From: Tritrichomonas musculus
Taxonomy: Eukaryota; Parabasalia; Tritrichomonadida; Tritrichomonadidae
DNA: 64,000 nucleotides
Assembly (NCBI GenBank): GCA_039105265.1
Contig: JAPFFF010000002.1
Location: 5,270,001 to 5,334,000 of the forward strand
Direction of reading: 5' to 3'
Shown: positions 40,124-49,201 of the stretch, in pieces
How positions within the stretch are numbered: the stretch's first letter is position 1
Layout of the letters: each line of letters starts with the position of its first letter
Notes under the pieces: generated by a model
What the model saw: the letters and a program-made list of their open reading frames with translations, nothing else
The model's database searches: none
What the model was told of the DNA's origin: nothing
Translations under genes and position numbers: made by a program

Positions 40124-43100
40124 ATGGCGAATCTTGTTAATCGAGCAGTAAAAGCAATTATTAGACCACCACGTAAAATTTATACCCTTTCTTCAATTCC
40201 AAAATGTTTAAAAGGAGATGACGAAACAACTTACTTACGCGAACCATTAGAATATATTAATCAACGAAACATATCAATTGTCGGATCATTTTATTATGGT
40301 GTTCAAATGGATCCAAAAGCAGGAGGACCTTGCGTTTTATATTTACATGGAAATGCCTCTTCTCAATTAGAAGGTCAATTTCTGGTTCCTAACCTTTGCA
40401 GATATGGAGTTTATGTTTTTTGTTTTGATTTTGCAGGTTGTGGATGTAGTGGTGGTAAATATGTTTCTTTAGGATATTTTGAAAAAGAAGATACAGAATA
40501 TTTATTAGATCGTTTACATGCAGAATTTAATGCAGGACCATTTATTCTATGGGGAAGATCAATGGGAGCTGCAACAACACTTCTAGTTGATCATCCACTA
40601 ATTAGCGGTAGAATATCAGATTCTGCATTTACTTCAATTCCTGACATGTGCTCAGCCATTGCACTTTCATTACATTTGTCACCAGTTTTTGTACCAGCTG
40701 CCATTTTCATTTTAAAAAAAGAAGTTGTAAAAAAAGCAAAATTTGATATCGAGGAAGTGTCACCAATTTCAATCACAAGGAAAAACGAAGTTCCAGCTGT
40801 TTTTGGCCATAGCGAAAAAGATCAATTCATTCCATTTGAACAATGCCGACGTCTATATGACCATTATCCAAACATTAAGAAGACAATCATTGTGTTGAAA
40901 GGAGGACACAACAGTAAAAGAACGATAGAATGGATTAGAGCAGGTGTCACTTTTATTTTGGAGAATTTCAAGATTGAAGTTGATGATCCTGTCATTTCAA
41001 CATGCAGAAAACTTCAAGAAAAAGTTTTCCATTTTTCATCATTTCATGCAATGATGAACGGAGTCGATGCAGCCAACAAAAAGATTGTTGAAGCAAATTG
41101 CAAAAATGTTGTCATTGAAGAAGAAGACTTAAATGAACTTCACAGCGATGATGATGATGAAAATGACGATGATGAAGCTAAAAAACATAAAAATAGAAGA
41201 AGGAGACGAAATCGTTTTAGTCATGAATATAGTCATCATGACGACAATCTTTTCATTGAAAGAAAAGGTAAAAAGCACCATAGAAGGAAATCATTGAGAA
41301 ATAAAAAGAAACATCATAAGCATCATAAACATCACAAGCATCATCTTAAAAAGGAAAATAATGATTCTTGTGAGGAAGATGCTGAATTTGAAACAAAATA
41401 TTTACAATCTGCTATTAATGATGATTGCTTTGAATCAAAATATCTTTCAAATTCTATCGGATCTTGCTCTAAATTTGTTCCTGATAATGAATTCGAATCT
41501 AAATATACAAGTGATGATGGAACTCCTTCTAAATTTGTGCCTGAAGAAACTAAGGAATTAACAAGCGATAATAAAGAATTCGAAACAAGATATTTATCTG
41601 ATACAAATGGACTAGAATCAACGTATATCACTGGTAATAGTAAAGCTATTGATACAGAAAACAATAACGATAATACTAATATTGCTTTGACTGAAACGAA
41701 AAAAGTTCAAAATGAAAAAGAGCATAACGATAACAATGAAGAACATAAAAAAGAACACAAACATGAAGATCAAAAAGAAAAGCATGAACATCATGATCAT
41801 CAAAAAGAACATGAAAAAGAGCATAAAGAAGAACATGAAAAAGAGCATAAAGAAGAACATGAAAAAGAGCATAAAGAAGAACATGAAAAAGAGCATAAAG
41901 AAGAACATGAAAAAGAGCATAAAGAAGAACATGAAAAAGAGCATAAAGAAGAACATGAAAAAGAACATAAAGAAGAACATGAAAAAGAACATAAAGAAGA
42001 ACATGAAAAAGAACATAAAGAAGAACATGAAAAAGAACATAAAGAAGAACATGAAAAAGAGCATAAAGAAGAACATGAAAAAGAGCATAAAGAAGAACAT
42101 GAAAAAGAGCATAAAGAAGAACATGAAAAAGAGCATAAAGAAGAACATGAAAAAGAACATAAAGAAGAACATGAAAAAGAACATAAAGAAGAACATGAAA
42201 AAGAACATAAAGAAGAACATGAAAAAGAACATAAAGAAGAACATGAAAAAGAGCATAAAGAAGAACATGAAAAAGAGCATAAAGAAGAACATGAAAAAGA
42301 GCATAAAGAAGAACATGAAAAAGAACATAAAGAAGAACATGAAAAAGAGCATAAAGAAGAACATGAAAAAGAGCATAAAGAAGAACATGAAAAAGAGCAT
42401 AAAGAAGAACATGAAAAAGAGCATAAAGAAGAACATGAAAAAGAGCATAAAGAAGAACATGAAAAAGAACATAAAGAAGAACATGAAAAAGAACATAAAG
42501 AAGAACATGAAAAAGAGCATAAAGAAGAACATGAAAAAGAGCATAAAGAAGAACATGAAAAAGAGCATAAAGAAGAACATGAAAAAGAGCATAAAGAAGA
42601 ACATGAAAAAGAGCATAAAGAAGAACATGAAAAAGAGCATAAAGAAGAACATGAAAAAGAACATAAAGAAGAACATGAAAAAGAACATAAAGAAGAACAT
42701 GAAAAAGAACATAAAGAAGAACATGAAAAAGAACATAAAGAAGAACATGAAAAAGAGCATAAAGAAGAACATGAAAAAGAGCATAAAGAAGAACATGAAA
42801 AAGAGCATAAAGAAGAACATGAAAAAGAGCATAAAGAAGAACATGAAAAAGAACATAAAGAAGAACATGAAAAAGAACATAAAGAAGAACATGAAAAAGA
42901 ACATAAAGAAGAACATGAAAAAGAACATAAAGAAGAACATGAAAAAGAGCATAAAGAAGAACATGAAAAAGAGCATAAAGAAGAACATGACAAAGAACAT
43001 GAAAAGGAACATAAAAAAGAACATGAAAAAGAAAATAAAGATGAGAATATAAAAGATCACAAGAATGGAGATAATGAAAAGCACGAAAAAGAAAGAAAAT

Positions 43101-45082
43101 CTAACAAAGATCATAATGAGAAATATGAAAGAGAAAGCAAAACTGAAAAAGAGAGCAGAGATACTGAAAAAGAAATCAAAATAGATCATGATAATTATCA
43201 AAAAGAGGACCATAAAGAAAAACACGAAAAAGAGAGTAAAGCAGATAAAGAAAGTAAAGCAGAAAAGGAGAGTAAAGCAGATAAAGAAAGTAAAGCAGAA
43301 AAAGAGAGTAAAGCAGATAGAGAAAGCAAAGCAGAAAAGGAGAGTAAAGCAGATAGAGAAAGCAAAGCAGAAAAAGAGAGTAAAGCAGATAAAGAAAGTA
43401 AAGCAGAAAAAGAGAGTAAAGCAGATAGAGAAAGCAAAGCAGAAAAGGAGAGTAAAGCAGATAGAGAAAGCAAAGCAGAAAAAGAGAGTAAAGCAGATAG
43501 AGAGAGCAAAGCAAATAAAGAAAAGGAAATCAAAGAAGAAGATAATAATCATAAAGATGAACATAAAGAAAGACATGAAAAAGAACATAATGAAAAACAT
43601 GAAAAAGAAAACAAAGCAGTGAAAGAGAAAGAAACAAATGCCGAAAAAGAAAAAGAAAACAAAGAAGAAGAAAAACATGCAAAAGAAAGCAGAAATACAG
43701 AAAAAGAAATCAAAAAAGATCATGATAATTATCAAAAAGATGACCGTAAAGAAAAACATGAAAAAGAAAGTAAATCAGAAAAAGAGAGTAAATCAGAGAA
43801 AGAAAGTAAAGCAGATAAAGAAAGTAAAGCAGATAAAGAAAGTAAAGTAGATAAAGAAAGTAAAGCAGATAAAGAAAGTAAAGCAGATAAAGAAAGTAAA
43901 GCAGATAAAGAAAGTAAAGTAGATAAAGAAAGTAAAGCAGATAAAGAAAGTAAAGCAGATAAAGAAAGTAAAGTAGATAAAGAAAGTAAAGCAGATAAAG
44001 AAAGTAAAGCAGATAAAGAAAGTAAAGCAGAAAGAGGAAGTAAAGCAGAAAGAGAAAGTAAAGCAGATAAAGAAAGTAAAGCAGAAAGAGAAAGTAAAGA
44101 AGAAGATAATTATCAAAAAGATGACCGTAAAGAAAAACATGAAAAAGAAAGTAAATCAGAAAAAGAGAGTAAATCAGAGAAAGAAAGTAAAGCAGATAAA
44201 GAAAGTAAAGCAGATAAAGAAAGTAAAGTAGATAAAGAAAGTAAAGCAGATAAAGAAAGTAAAGCAGATAAAGAAAGTAAAGCAGATAAAGAAAGTAAAG
44301 TAGATAAAGAAAGTAAAGCAGATAAAGAAAGTAAAGCAGATAAAGAAAGTAAAGTAGATAAAGAAAGTAAAGCAGATAAAGAAAGTAAAGCAGATAAAGA
44401 AAGTAAAGCAGAAAGAGGAAGTAAAGCAGAAAGAGAAAGTAAAGCAGATAAAGAAAGTAAAGCAGAAAGAGAAAGTAAAGAAGAAGATAATTATCAAAAT
44501 AATGGACATAAAGAAAGACATGAAAGAGAACATAAAGAAAAACATGAAAAAGAAAACAAAGATGAGGACAAAGAAAAACATTCAGAAGAAAGCATAAAAG
44601 ATCATGATAAATATCAAAAAGATGAACATAAAGAAATGGATAAAAAGGACCATAAAGGAAAACATGAAAAAGAAGCTGAAGATAAGAAAGATGGTGAAAA
44701 CAAAGAAGATAAGAAAGAAAGCCAATCTCATGAACAAAGAAAACAAGATAAAATTGATGATAACAGAAAAGAAGAAAAACAGGAAGAAGAACATAGAAAG
44801 AAAAGCAAATTTGATAAAAAAGAAAGAAATGAAGCGAATAACGAAGGAATGAACGAAAGCCATGTCGAGAAAAAAGAAAGCAAAGCTGAAAACGATGACA
44901 ATCAGGAGAATGAAAACACAAATGAGAATAAATCAGAAAAGCATAAAAAAGAAAACAAAGCTGAACATAATGAAAATGGTGAAAATAAAGAAGAAAATGA
45001 TAAAAAAGAAAGCAAAGGAATAATCAAAGAAAAACATGAAAAAGAAAATAAAGAATTGAAACATGATAATGATAATGAATAA
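40124..45082 (+). CDS. Alpha/beta hydrolase with giant charged repeat tail
   Basis: A 1652-residue protein. Residues 45-290 are an alpha/beta hydrolase of the BAAT/ABHD17-like serine hydrolase type. The oxyanion strand is VLYLHGNASS, the nucleophile is S146 in GRSMG, the acid is D233 (HSEKDQFIP) and the histidine is H262 (GGHN). All three catalytic residues are present, so hydrolysis of an ester or thioester is likely. No signal peptide. After an acidic linker and a His/Lys-rich patch (KKHHKHHKHH, near 397) comes a tail of over 1000 residues made of Glu, Lys, His, Ser, Asp and Ala repeats. It has 49 copies of HKEEHEKE, then KESKAD/KESKAE arrays with a 127-residue unit present twice in tandem. 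The tail should form long charged helices. Other frames across the repeats are open only because of the repeat composition. Confidence 0.85.
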   Translation: MANLVNRAVKAIIRPPRKIYTLSSIPKCLKGDDETTYLREPLEYINQRNISIVGSFYYGVQMDPKAGGPCVLYLHGNASSQLEGQFLVPNLCRYGVYVFCFDFAGCGCSGGKYVSLGYFEKEDTEYLLDRLHAEFNAGPFILWGRSMGAATTLLVDHPLISGRISDSAFTSIPDMCSAIALSLHLSPVFVPAAIFILKKEVVKKAKFDIEEVSPISITRKNEVPAVFGHSEKDQFIPFEQCRRLYDHYPNIKKTIIVLKGGHNSKRTIEWIRAGVTFILENFKIEVDDPVISTCRKLQEKVFHFSSFHAMMNGVDAANKKIVEANCKNVVIEEEDLNELHSDDDDENDDDEAKKHKNRRRRRNRFSHEYSHHDDNLFIERKGKKHHRRKSLRNKKKHHKHHKHHKHHLKKENNDSCEEDAEFETKYLQSAINDDCFESKYLSNSIGSCSKFVPDNEFESKYTSDDGTPSKFVPEETKELTSDNKEFETRYLSDTNGLESTYITGNSKAIDTENNNDNTNIALTETKKVQNEKEHNDNNEEHKKEHKHEDQKEKHEHHDHQKEHEKEHKEEHEKEHKEEHEKEHKEEHEKEHKEEHEKEHKEEHEKEHKEEHEKEHKEEHEKEHKEEHEKEHKEEHEKEHKEEHEKEHKEEHEKEHKEEHEKEHKEEHEKEHKEEHEKEHKEEHEKEHKEEHEKEHKEEHEKEHKEEHEKEHKEEHEKEHKEEHEKEHKEEHEKEHKEEHEKEHKEEHEKEHKEEHEKEHKEEHEKEHKEEHEKEHKEEHEKEHKEEHEKEHKEEHEKEHKEEHEKEHKEEHEKEHKEEHEKEHKEEHEKEHKEEHEKEHKEEHEKEHKEEHEKEHKEEHEKEHKEEHEKEHKEEHEKEHKEEHEKEHKEEHEKEHKEEHEKEHKEEHEKEHKEEHEKEHKEEHEKEHKEEHEKEHKEEHEKEHKEEHEKEHKEEHDKEHEKEHKKEHEKENKDENIKDHKNGDNEKHEKERKSNKDHNEKYERESKTEKESRDTEKEIKIDHDNYQKEDHKEKHEKESKADKESKAEKESKADKESKAEKESKADRESKAEKESKADRESKAEKESKADKESKAEKESKADRESKAEKESKADRESKAEKESKADRESKANKEKEIKEEDNNHKDEHKERHEKEHNEKHEKENKAVKEKETNAEKEKENKEEEKHAKESRNTEKEIKKDHDNYQKDDRKEKHEKESKSEKESKSEKESKADKESKADKESKVDKESKADKESKADKESKADKESKVDKESKADKESKADKESKVDKESKADKESKADKESKAERGSKAERESKADKESKAERESKEEDNYQKDDRKEKHEKESKSEKESKSEKESKADKESKADKESKVDKESKADKESKADKESKADKESKVDKESKADKESKADKESKVDKESKADKESKADKESKAERGSKAERESKADKESKAERESKEEDNYQNNGHKERHEREHKEKHEKENKDEDKEKHSEESIKDHDKYQKDEHKEMDKKDHKGKHEKEAEDKKDGENKEDKKESQSHEQRKQDKIDDNRKEEKQEEEHRKKSKFDKKERNEANNEGMNESHVEKKESKAENDDNQENENTNENKSEKHKKENKAEHNENGENKEENDKKESKGIIKEKHEKENKELKHDNDNE
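41815..42993 (+). repeat. 24-bp minisatellite, 49 copies, with higher-order duplication
   Basis: The unit CATAAAGAAGAACATGAAAA plus AGAG or AGAA encodes HKEEHEKE. The only frequent variation is a silent GAG/GAA choice at one codon. Reading that base as G or A, the block of 6 G, 4 A, 4 G, 4 A, 2 G occurs at units 1-20 and again at units 30-49. This means a large piece of the array was copied within itself recently. Confidence 0.85.
43220..43520 (+). repeat. KESKAD/KESKAE repeat array
   Basis: An 18-bp unit (AAAGAAAGTAAAGCAGATAA without its last two bases) with AAA/AGA and GAT/GAA variants, encoding KESKADKESKAEK-type text in the hydrolase tail. Confidence 0.8.
43724..44485 (+). repeat. 381-bp tandem duplication in the hydrolase tail
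   Basis: Unit 1 is 43724-44104 and unit 2 is 44105-44485, each beginning GATAATTATCAAAAAGATGA. A third start (44486) diverges after 13 bases. Each unit codes for 127 residues and itself contains arrays of KESKAD and KESKVD. Confidence 0.85.
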
Positions 45083-45506
45083 AAAAAAAAAAAAAAAAAA
45101 AACAGAGAAGACAATGAGGAAACAGAAAATGCAGATAAAAAAGGTGAAAACAGAGACAAATATTATACAAGATGAATAGAAAAAAATATCAAACAAAATG
45201 TAAAGTTTTGTATATATTATTTATTAATAAATAAATAATTTCTATAATAAAAATTCTTTATATTGTGATGAAGGAATGCACTCATGAATATCTCAAATGT
45301 AAATAAAATGATGAAACAAAATAAATCTTTATTATATATTAATATATTATTTTTACCCAGATAAGATTGCGCTTTTGGTCGTCATATTTGGTATATACAT
45401 TCACCCGAAGATTTGCCTAAATATAAACCCAAAAAATTTTATACTTAAAAATCATAATTACTAAAAATATCTATAAATATTCTTACTTTTTTAGTAATTA
45501 TGCTTT
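45083..45506. other. Spacer with Lys/Glu-codon residue and A run
   Basis: An A20 run directly follows the hydrolase stop. Bases up to about 45175 still read like repeat text (REDNEETENADKKGENRDKYY), so the original stop may once have lain further on. Then AT-rich DNA. Confidence 0.5.
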
Positions 45507-47388
45507 TTAACTTGGGACCAGGCGAATTATAGAATTATTGAGCATAGAATAATTTTGAATGTTTTTATCATTTTCAAGCTCTCTTCCATTAAAAATTAAT
45601 TTAATCTGATCTGGAGGATATCCTTCTTCTTGAAAGAGTTTTTCTTTTACGTCACTGATTTTGTCTTTTGATGAAAACTTAAGAGCAAACTCTTTTCCAG
45701 TCAACGTTTTGAAGGTTAGTTCCAGAGGACGATAAATCAATTTAACTATAGAATTATTACGAAAAGTTAAAATCTCTTCGTTTTTGAGTAATTTGCCTTT
45801 ATAAACCAAATCTTGATCCTCAGGATTGATATCGGTTTGGCTTTGAATCATTTTTTTAAGTTTTTGAATTGATTGTTCTAAACAACAATTGAAAGTGATT
45901 TTTTCACTTGTTTCTCTTTCAATGAAGATTTTTATGCTCGTATTCAATTTAATCACAGTATATCTATTAATTCCATAATCTCCAATTGTGTTCTCATCTT
46001 TAAGAATATATCTTCCAAAACGTAAATCTTGTATGCTTTTCTGTAAATTCGTTTTTTTTTCTATGTTCTGCTTCAATTGAGCAATCGTTTCACCGGGATG
46101 AACGAATAATTGAATGTTCTTCATTGATTCTGTCTTAACAAAAATGGGATAATCCTCATCATTCATTAATTTGTTTTCATCATCAATACGCTGCCCAATT
46201 CTCGTCTTTATTTCATGCAGTTTCTTATCAAATTCTTCTTCTTTTATCTTTAATATTTCCATTTGCTTTTCAAAAAGTTGCTTTCTTCTCTCTTCTTCTT
46301 CATGAATTCTGTCTTGATTTTCTTCTATTTTTCTCATCTGCTCTTCAAAAAGCTGCTTTCTGCCTTCTTCTTCTTCAATAATTCTTTTTTGGGTTACTTC
46401 TATCTCCTTCATTTGCTTTTCAAAAAGATGCTTTCTTCTCTCTTCTTCTTCATGAATTCTGTCTTGATTCTCTTTCATTTTCGTCATCTGTTCCTCAAAT
46501 TTTTGTTCTCTTTCAGCATCTTCTTGTCGAAGTTTGACGAGTTCTTGCTCTTGTGTCTCAATTTTTTTTCTTCATTGCATTGAAAAGATTCGAATATTCT
46601 ATTCTTTGTTTTGCCATTTCACTTGTCAAATCGGTTGTTGTTTTGAGAAGAGTCGAATTGACCATATTGAAGTCAAAAATTTCTGAATACTCATTCAATA
46701 AGCGGTTGAAAAATACAACGTTTTGTTCTCCAAAATCAATGTGTGAAAACAAGATCGATGCATCTCTTCCATGCTTATCTAGACATTTGAATAAAAAACT
46801 TGAAATGTCTGACAGATTTTGCTGACTAACTTGTGAATTGCATTTTGTGAAAATACGATCAAGAACTTGAATAGGAAGAAGAGCCATTTGATCATTTTTG
46901 ATGAATTGAGTTAAGTGATTAATGATGCATTTTTCTTCTTTATCGGTGTTGTAAAATTCTGTCAGATTTTCATTCAATTCTGACATTTCATTAAATGCGC
47001 ATTTTTTCATCTTAAAGAGAAAAGATGGGAAAATGAGATCTTCCGAATAATCTTCAAAAAATTGCTCAGTAATCATAATTAATCGTGGAATTTCAAATTT
47101 GTACGATAAGTATCGGAGAGGTATTACATCTTGAAGATCAATTTCGCATTTTTCATTTTGACATGAGGAAATGAAAGCTCTAACTGTTTCTTCACTAACT
47201 TCTTTTAATTGTTCATCTTCATTTAAAAGATTGATGTCATCTACATATTTAAATTGATTTCGATTTCGGTAAAAATAGTTTGAGTTTCTTTTGAGAACAT
47301 CAAAGTCGATTGAATACTTCTTTTCTTTAAAGATAAAGTGCTTTAAATTTCTTGAAGGTTGTGGTTCAACTTGAAAAGATAATTTCAT
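45507..47388 (-). CDS. BTB-like, coiled-coil, triple ubiquitin-like protein (frame broken at A8 run)
   Basis: Two frames that clearly form one gene. The first (47388 to 46558, 276 codons) holds a BTB-like N-terminus (FIFKEKKYSIDFDVLKRNS) and a helical BACK-like part typical of trichomonads. It ends in a stop right after an A8 run (46561-46569 on the plus strand as T8). One base off, the frame continues as IETQEQELVKLRQEDAE into a Glu-rich coiled coil with repeated NQDRIHEEEERRK. Three ubiquitin-like domains in a row follow (about 68-70 residues each), with ends such as R-Y-T-V-I-K-L, I-V-K-L-I-Y and IIRLVPS. None has a terminal GG, so they should be fixed interaction domains, not released ubiquitin. 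The total would be about 620 residues. A sequencing slip at the homopolymer or a fresh mutation are both possible. Confidence 0.72.
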
Positions 47389-47417
47389 TTTGTATAATTT
47401 TTTTGATAACTTTACAA

Positions 47418-47423
47418 TAATGA
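47418..47423 (-). promoter_or_regulatory. Initiator TCATTA of the BTB/ubiquitin-like gene
   Basis: Matches TCAYTW; the A is 33 bases before the ATG at 47388. Confidence 0.4.
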
Positions 47424-47648
47424 AAATATAATTTTTTGAATGACGAAAAATTCCCCACTTTTACTAGAATTTTCCCTCAATTTATAATAATTGAATACTA
47501 CTCTCAAATCTTCCCCACAAAATTTTTTCTCAAAAAGTTAAAAAAACTTTAGAAATTTTAACATATAAATCCAAAACAAATATTTTAAATTTAGTGCTTT
47601 TACTAATATATTACATCATAAAAATTCGCATAAAAATGCATAAGTGAA

Positions 47649-47945
47649 TTATGTCGTTCGGAAATAATAACATAATAATGAGAAATATTTTCCATCGTTT
47701 CCAGATCGTTTTGCAAAAAGAGCCGAATTATTGAATTTGCTTACAAAATTAGTTGGAATATTGGCTTCTTTTAATGCAGACATGACATGTGGTTCACCAG
47801 CATCAGCGAATGTAGCAGCAATCACGAAATTATTTTCTGAATCTTTCCCAAATAATGTCAAGAATGAATCAAAGATATTGTTGAGCAGCATTGAGGCGAG
47901 CAAGTGCTGATGTAACAACATAAGCTTGTAAATTTGGTGAAATAA
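47649..47945 (-). pseudogene. Fragment of the AIG1/septin-like GTPase gene
   Basis: The peptide FDSFLTLFGKDSENN, followed by P-H-V-M-S-A-L-K-E-A-N-I-P-T-N-F-V-S-K-F-N-N, matches the middle of the GTPase encoded at 32877-34460 (FDSIMKLFGKDLANN, then IPTTYVNKFNN). Just upstream, QAYVVTSALARLNAAQQY continues the match in another frame, so one shift is present. The P-loop half and the Cys/His half are missing. It is a relic of a family member, not a working gene. Confidence 0.8.
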
Positions 47946-48232
47946 ACGTTTTTTGGGTTTTAAAAATCACCAAATATAACCATATTATTGTCAAATAAAT
48001 TTTATTAATAAAATTTAGTTTTATCAAAAGACATAAACCATTGAATTATTTGAAAGAGGAATTAAATGAGTTTTATCAAAAGTCATATTAATAATCGATA
48101 AGATTTTCTCAGTAAAAAAATGTTATTTTTTGAATATTACAAAATAATTGTATGATTTGTATAATATATCATATAAAATAATAATAAAAAGCTCATTTAT
48201 ATTGACGATGAAAAGCCAAATAACCGATTTCA

Positions 48233-48259
48233 CCAAAAGCCCAGGTCTTGGGCTTTTGG
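48233..48259. repeat. Perfect 11-bp stem hairpin
   Basis: CCAAAAGCCCA, loop GGTCT, then TGGGCTTTTGG. Related words (ACCAAAACGG...TTTTTTTGGCGATGGT, and GCCAAAAGACCAG...CCAGGTCTT) lie at 48300-48335 and 48725-48768. Confidence 0.7.
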
Positions 48260-48480
48260 CGACAGCATTCAATTTTGAATAGTTTACATATATTTTGGAG
48301 ATCACCAAAACGGTTTTTTTGGCGATGGTGATTTGTAAAGCTTTCAAAATATCATATATAAAATAAAAAAAAAAATAAGATATAAATATATAATAAAATC
48401 AATAAAAGCATTTTTTCAATTGAAAATAAATTTTTTTTCATTTATATTTTTAAATATATACCGATATAAAATGTATTTAA

Positions 48481-48628
48481 AATATTAATAGTATTTATAT
48501 TTTTATGAATATTTATAGCCGAATAATAAATAATGCATTGAAATAATTCATTGAAATATTAATAGTATTTATATTTTTATGAATATATATAGCCGAGTAA
48601 TTAAATAAATTCATTGAATTTATTGAAT
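48481..48628 (+). repeat. 74-bp tandem repeat, two copies
   Basis: Copies at 48481-48554 and 48555-48628 begin AATATTAATAGTATTTATAT and share AGCCGARTAA; they diverge towards their 3' ends. Confidence 0.75.
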
Positions 48629-48914
48629 GTTGATTCGTAAATTGAATTATTATTTAATCAAATATCATTTAATCATTTTATTTAATAATTCATAAGAAAT
48701 AACTTTTTAAAAGATTTATTAAAATCGCCAAAAGACCAGAAAGAATCACCAAGACCAGGTCTTTTTTTTACATTTGGGTATATTTTACAAGCTTAAACAA
48801 CAAAAGCAACTGCTATTTTTAATGTTAGAAGTCCAAAAAATAACCAATTAAAAAAAGGGCGAAATAGAACTTTTTTCTAATCTAAAAAAATGAGACATTA
48901 TTTTTCCTAAGAGT

Positions 48915-49034
48915 TTATATTGCTTGACTTACAGGTTTGCCTTTGGGGTATACTCTTGTGGACCGAGTATTGAAGCCTATTCGATCCCAAAACTGCTTTC
49001 GGGTAGGCCACTCGCCTCCATCCTCGAAAAGCAT
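48915..49034 (-). pseudogene. Coding relic, unknown family
   Basis: A GC-richer island whose minus strand reads MLFEDGGEWPTRKQFWDRIG and then FNTRSTRVYPKGKPVSQ, clearly protein-like. The region upstream on the minus strand also looks coding but is not in one frame with it. No family is recognised; it may derive from a mobile element or an old host gene. Broken, extent unknown. Confidence 0.4.
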
Positions 49035-49201
49035 ATCTGATTAAAACAAATATCATCAATTTCTGTTGGATAATCTGGCTGATATTTTGATTTATAAATT
49101 TTCAATTAATTTAGAAATGAAAAGATGTTTTATCATTAAAACTTGGTTCAATAATTTTTAAAATCTTCCTTTCAAAAAGTTCAAACTTCGAATTTGTAAA
49201 A

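Larger units (their letters stand above)
47946..49201. other. Spacer with hairpins, a tandem repeat and a coding relic
   Basis: Contains the hairpin at 48233-48259, the 74-bp tandem repeat, and the minus-strand relic at 48915-49034, all listed. CACCAAAA / TTTTGGCG words recur in both orientations from 48230 to 48780, suggesting one or two more decayed inverted-repeat elements. Confidence 0.45.

Noticed and set aside
42000-42990. CRISPR-like array, because of regular short repeats
   Set aside because: Units are contiguous with no spacers and are in frame in a protein; a coding minisatellite.
41618-43759. Very long antisense frames (up to 713 codons, poly Phe/Met) across the hydrolase repeat tail
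   Set aside because: They arise because AAR/GAR-rich 24-bp repeats contain no stop in several frames; the peptide is a nonsensical F/M repeat.
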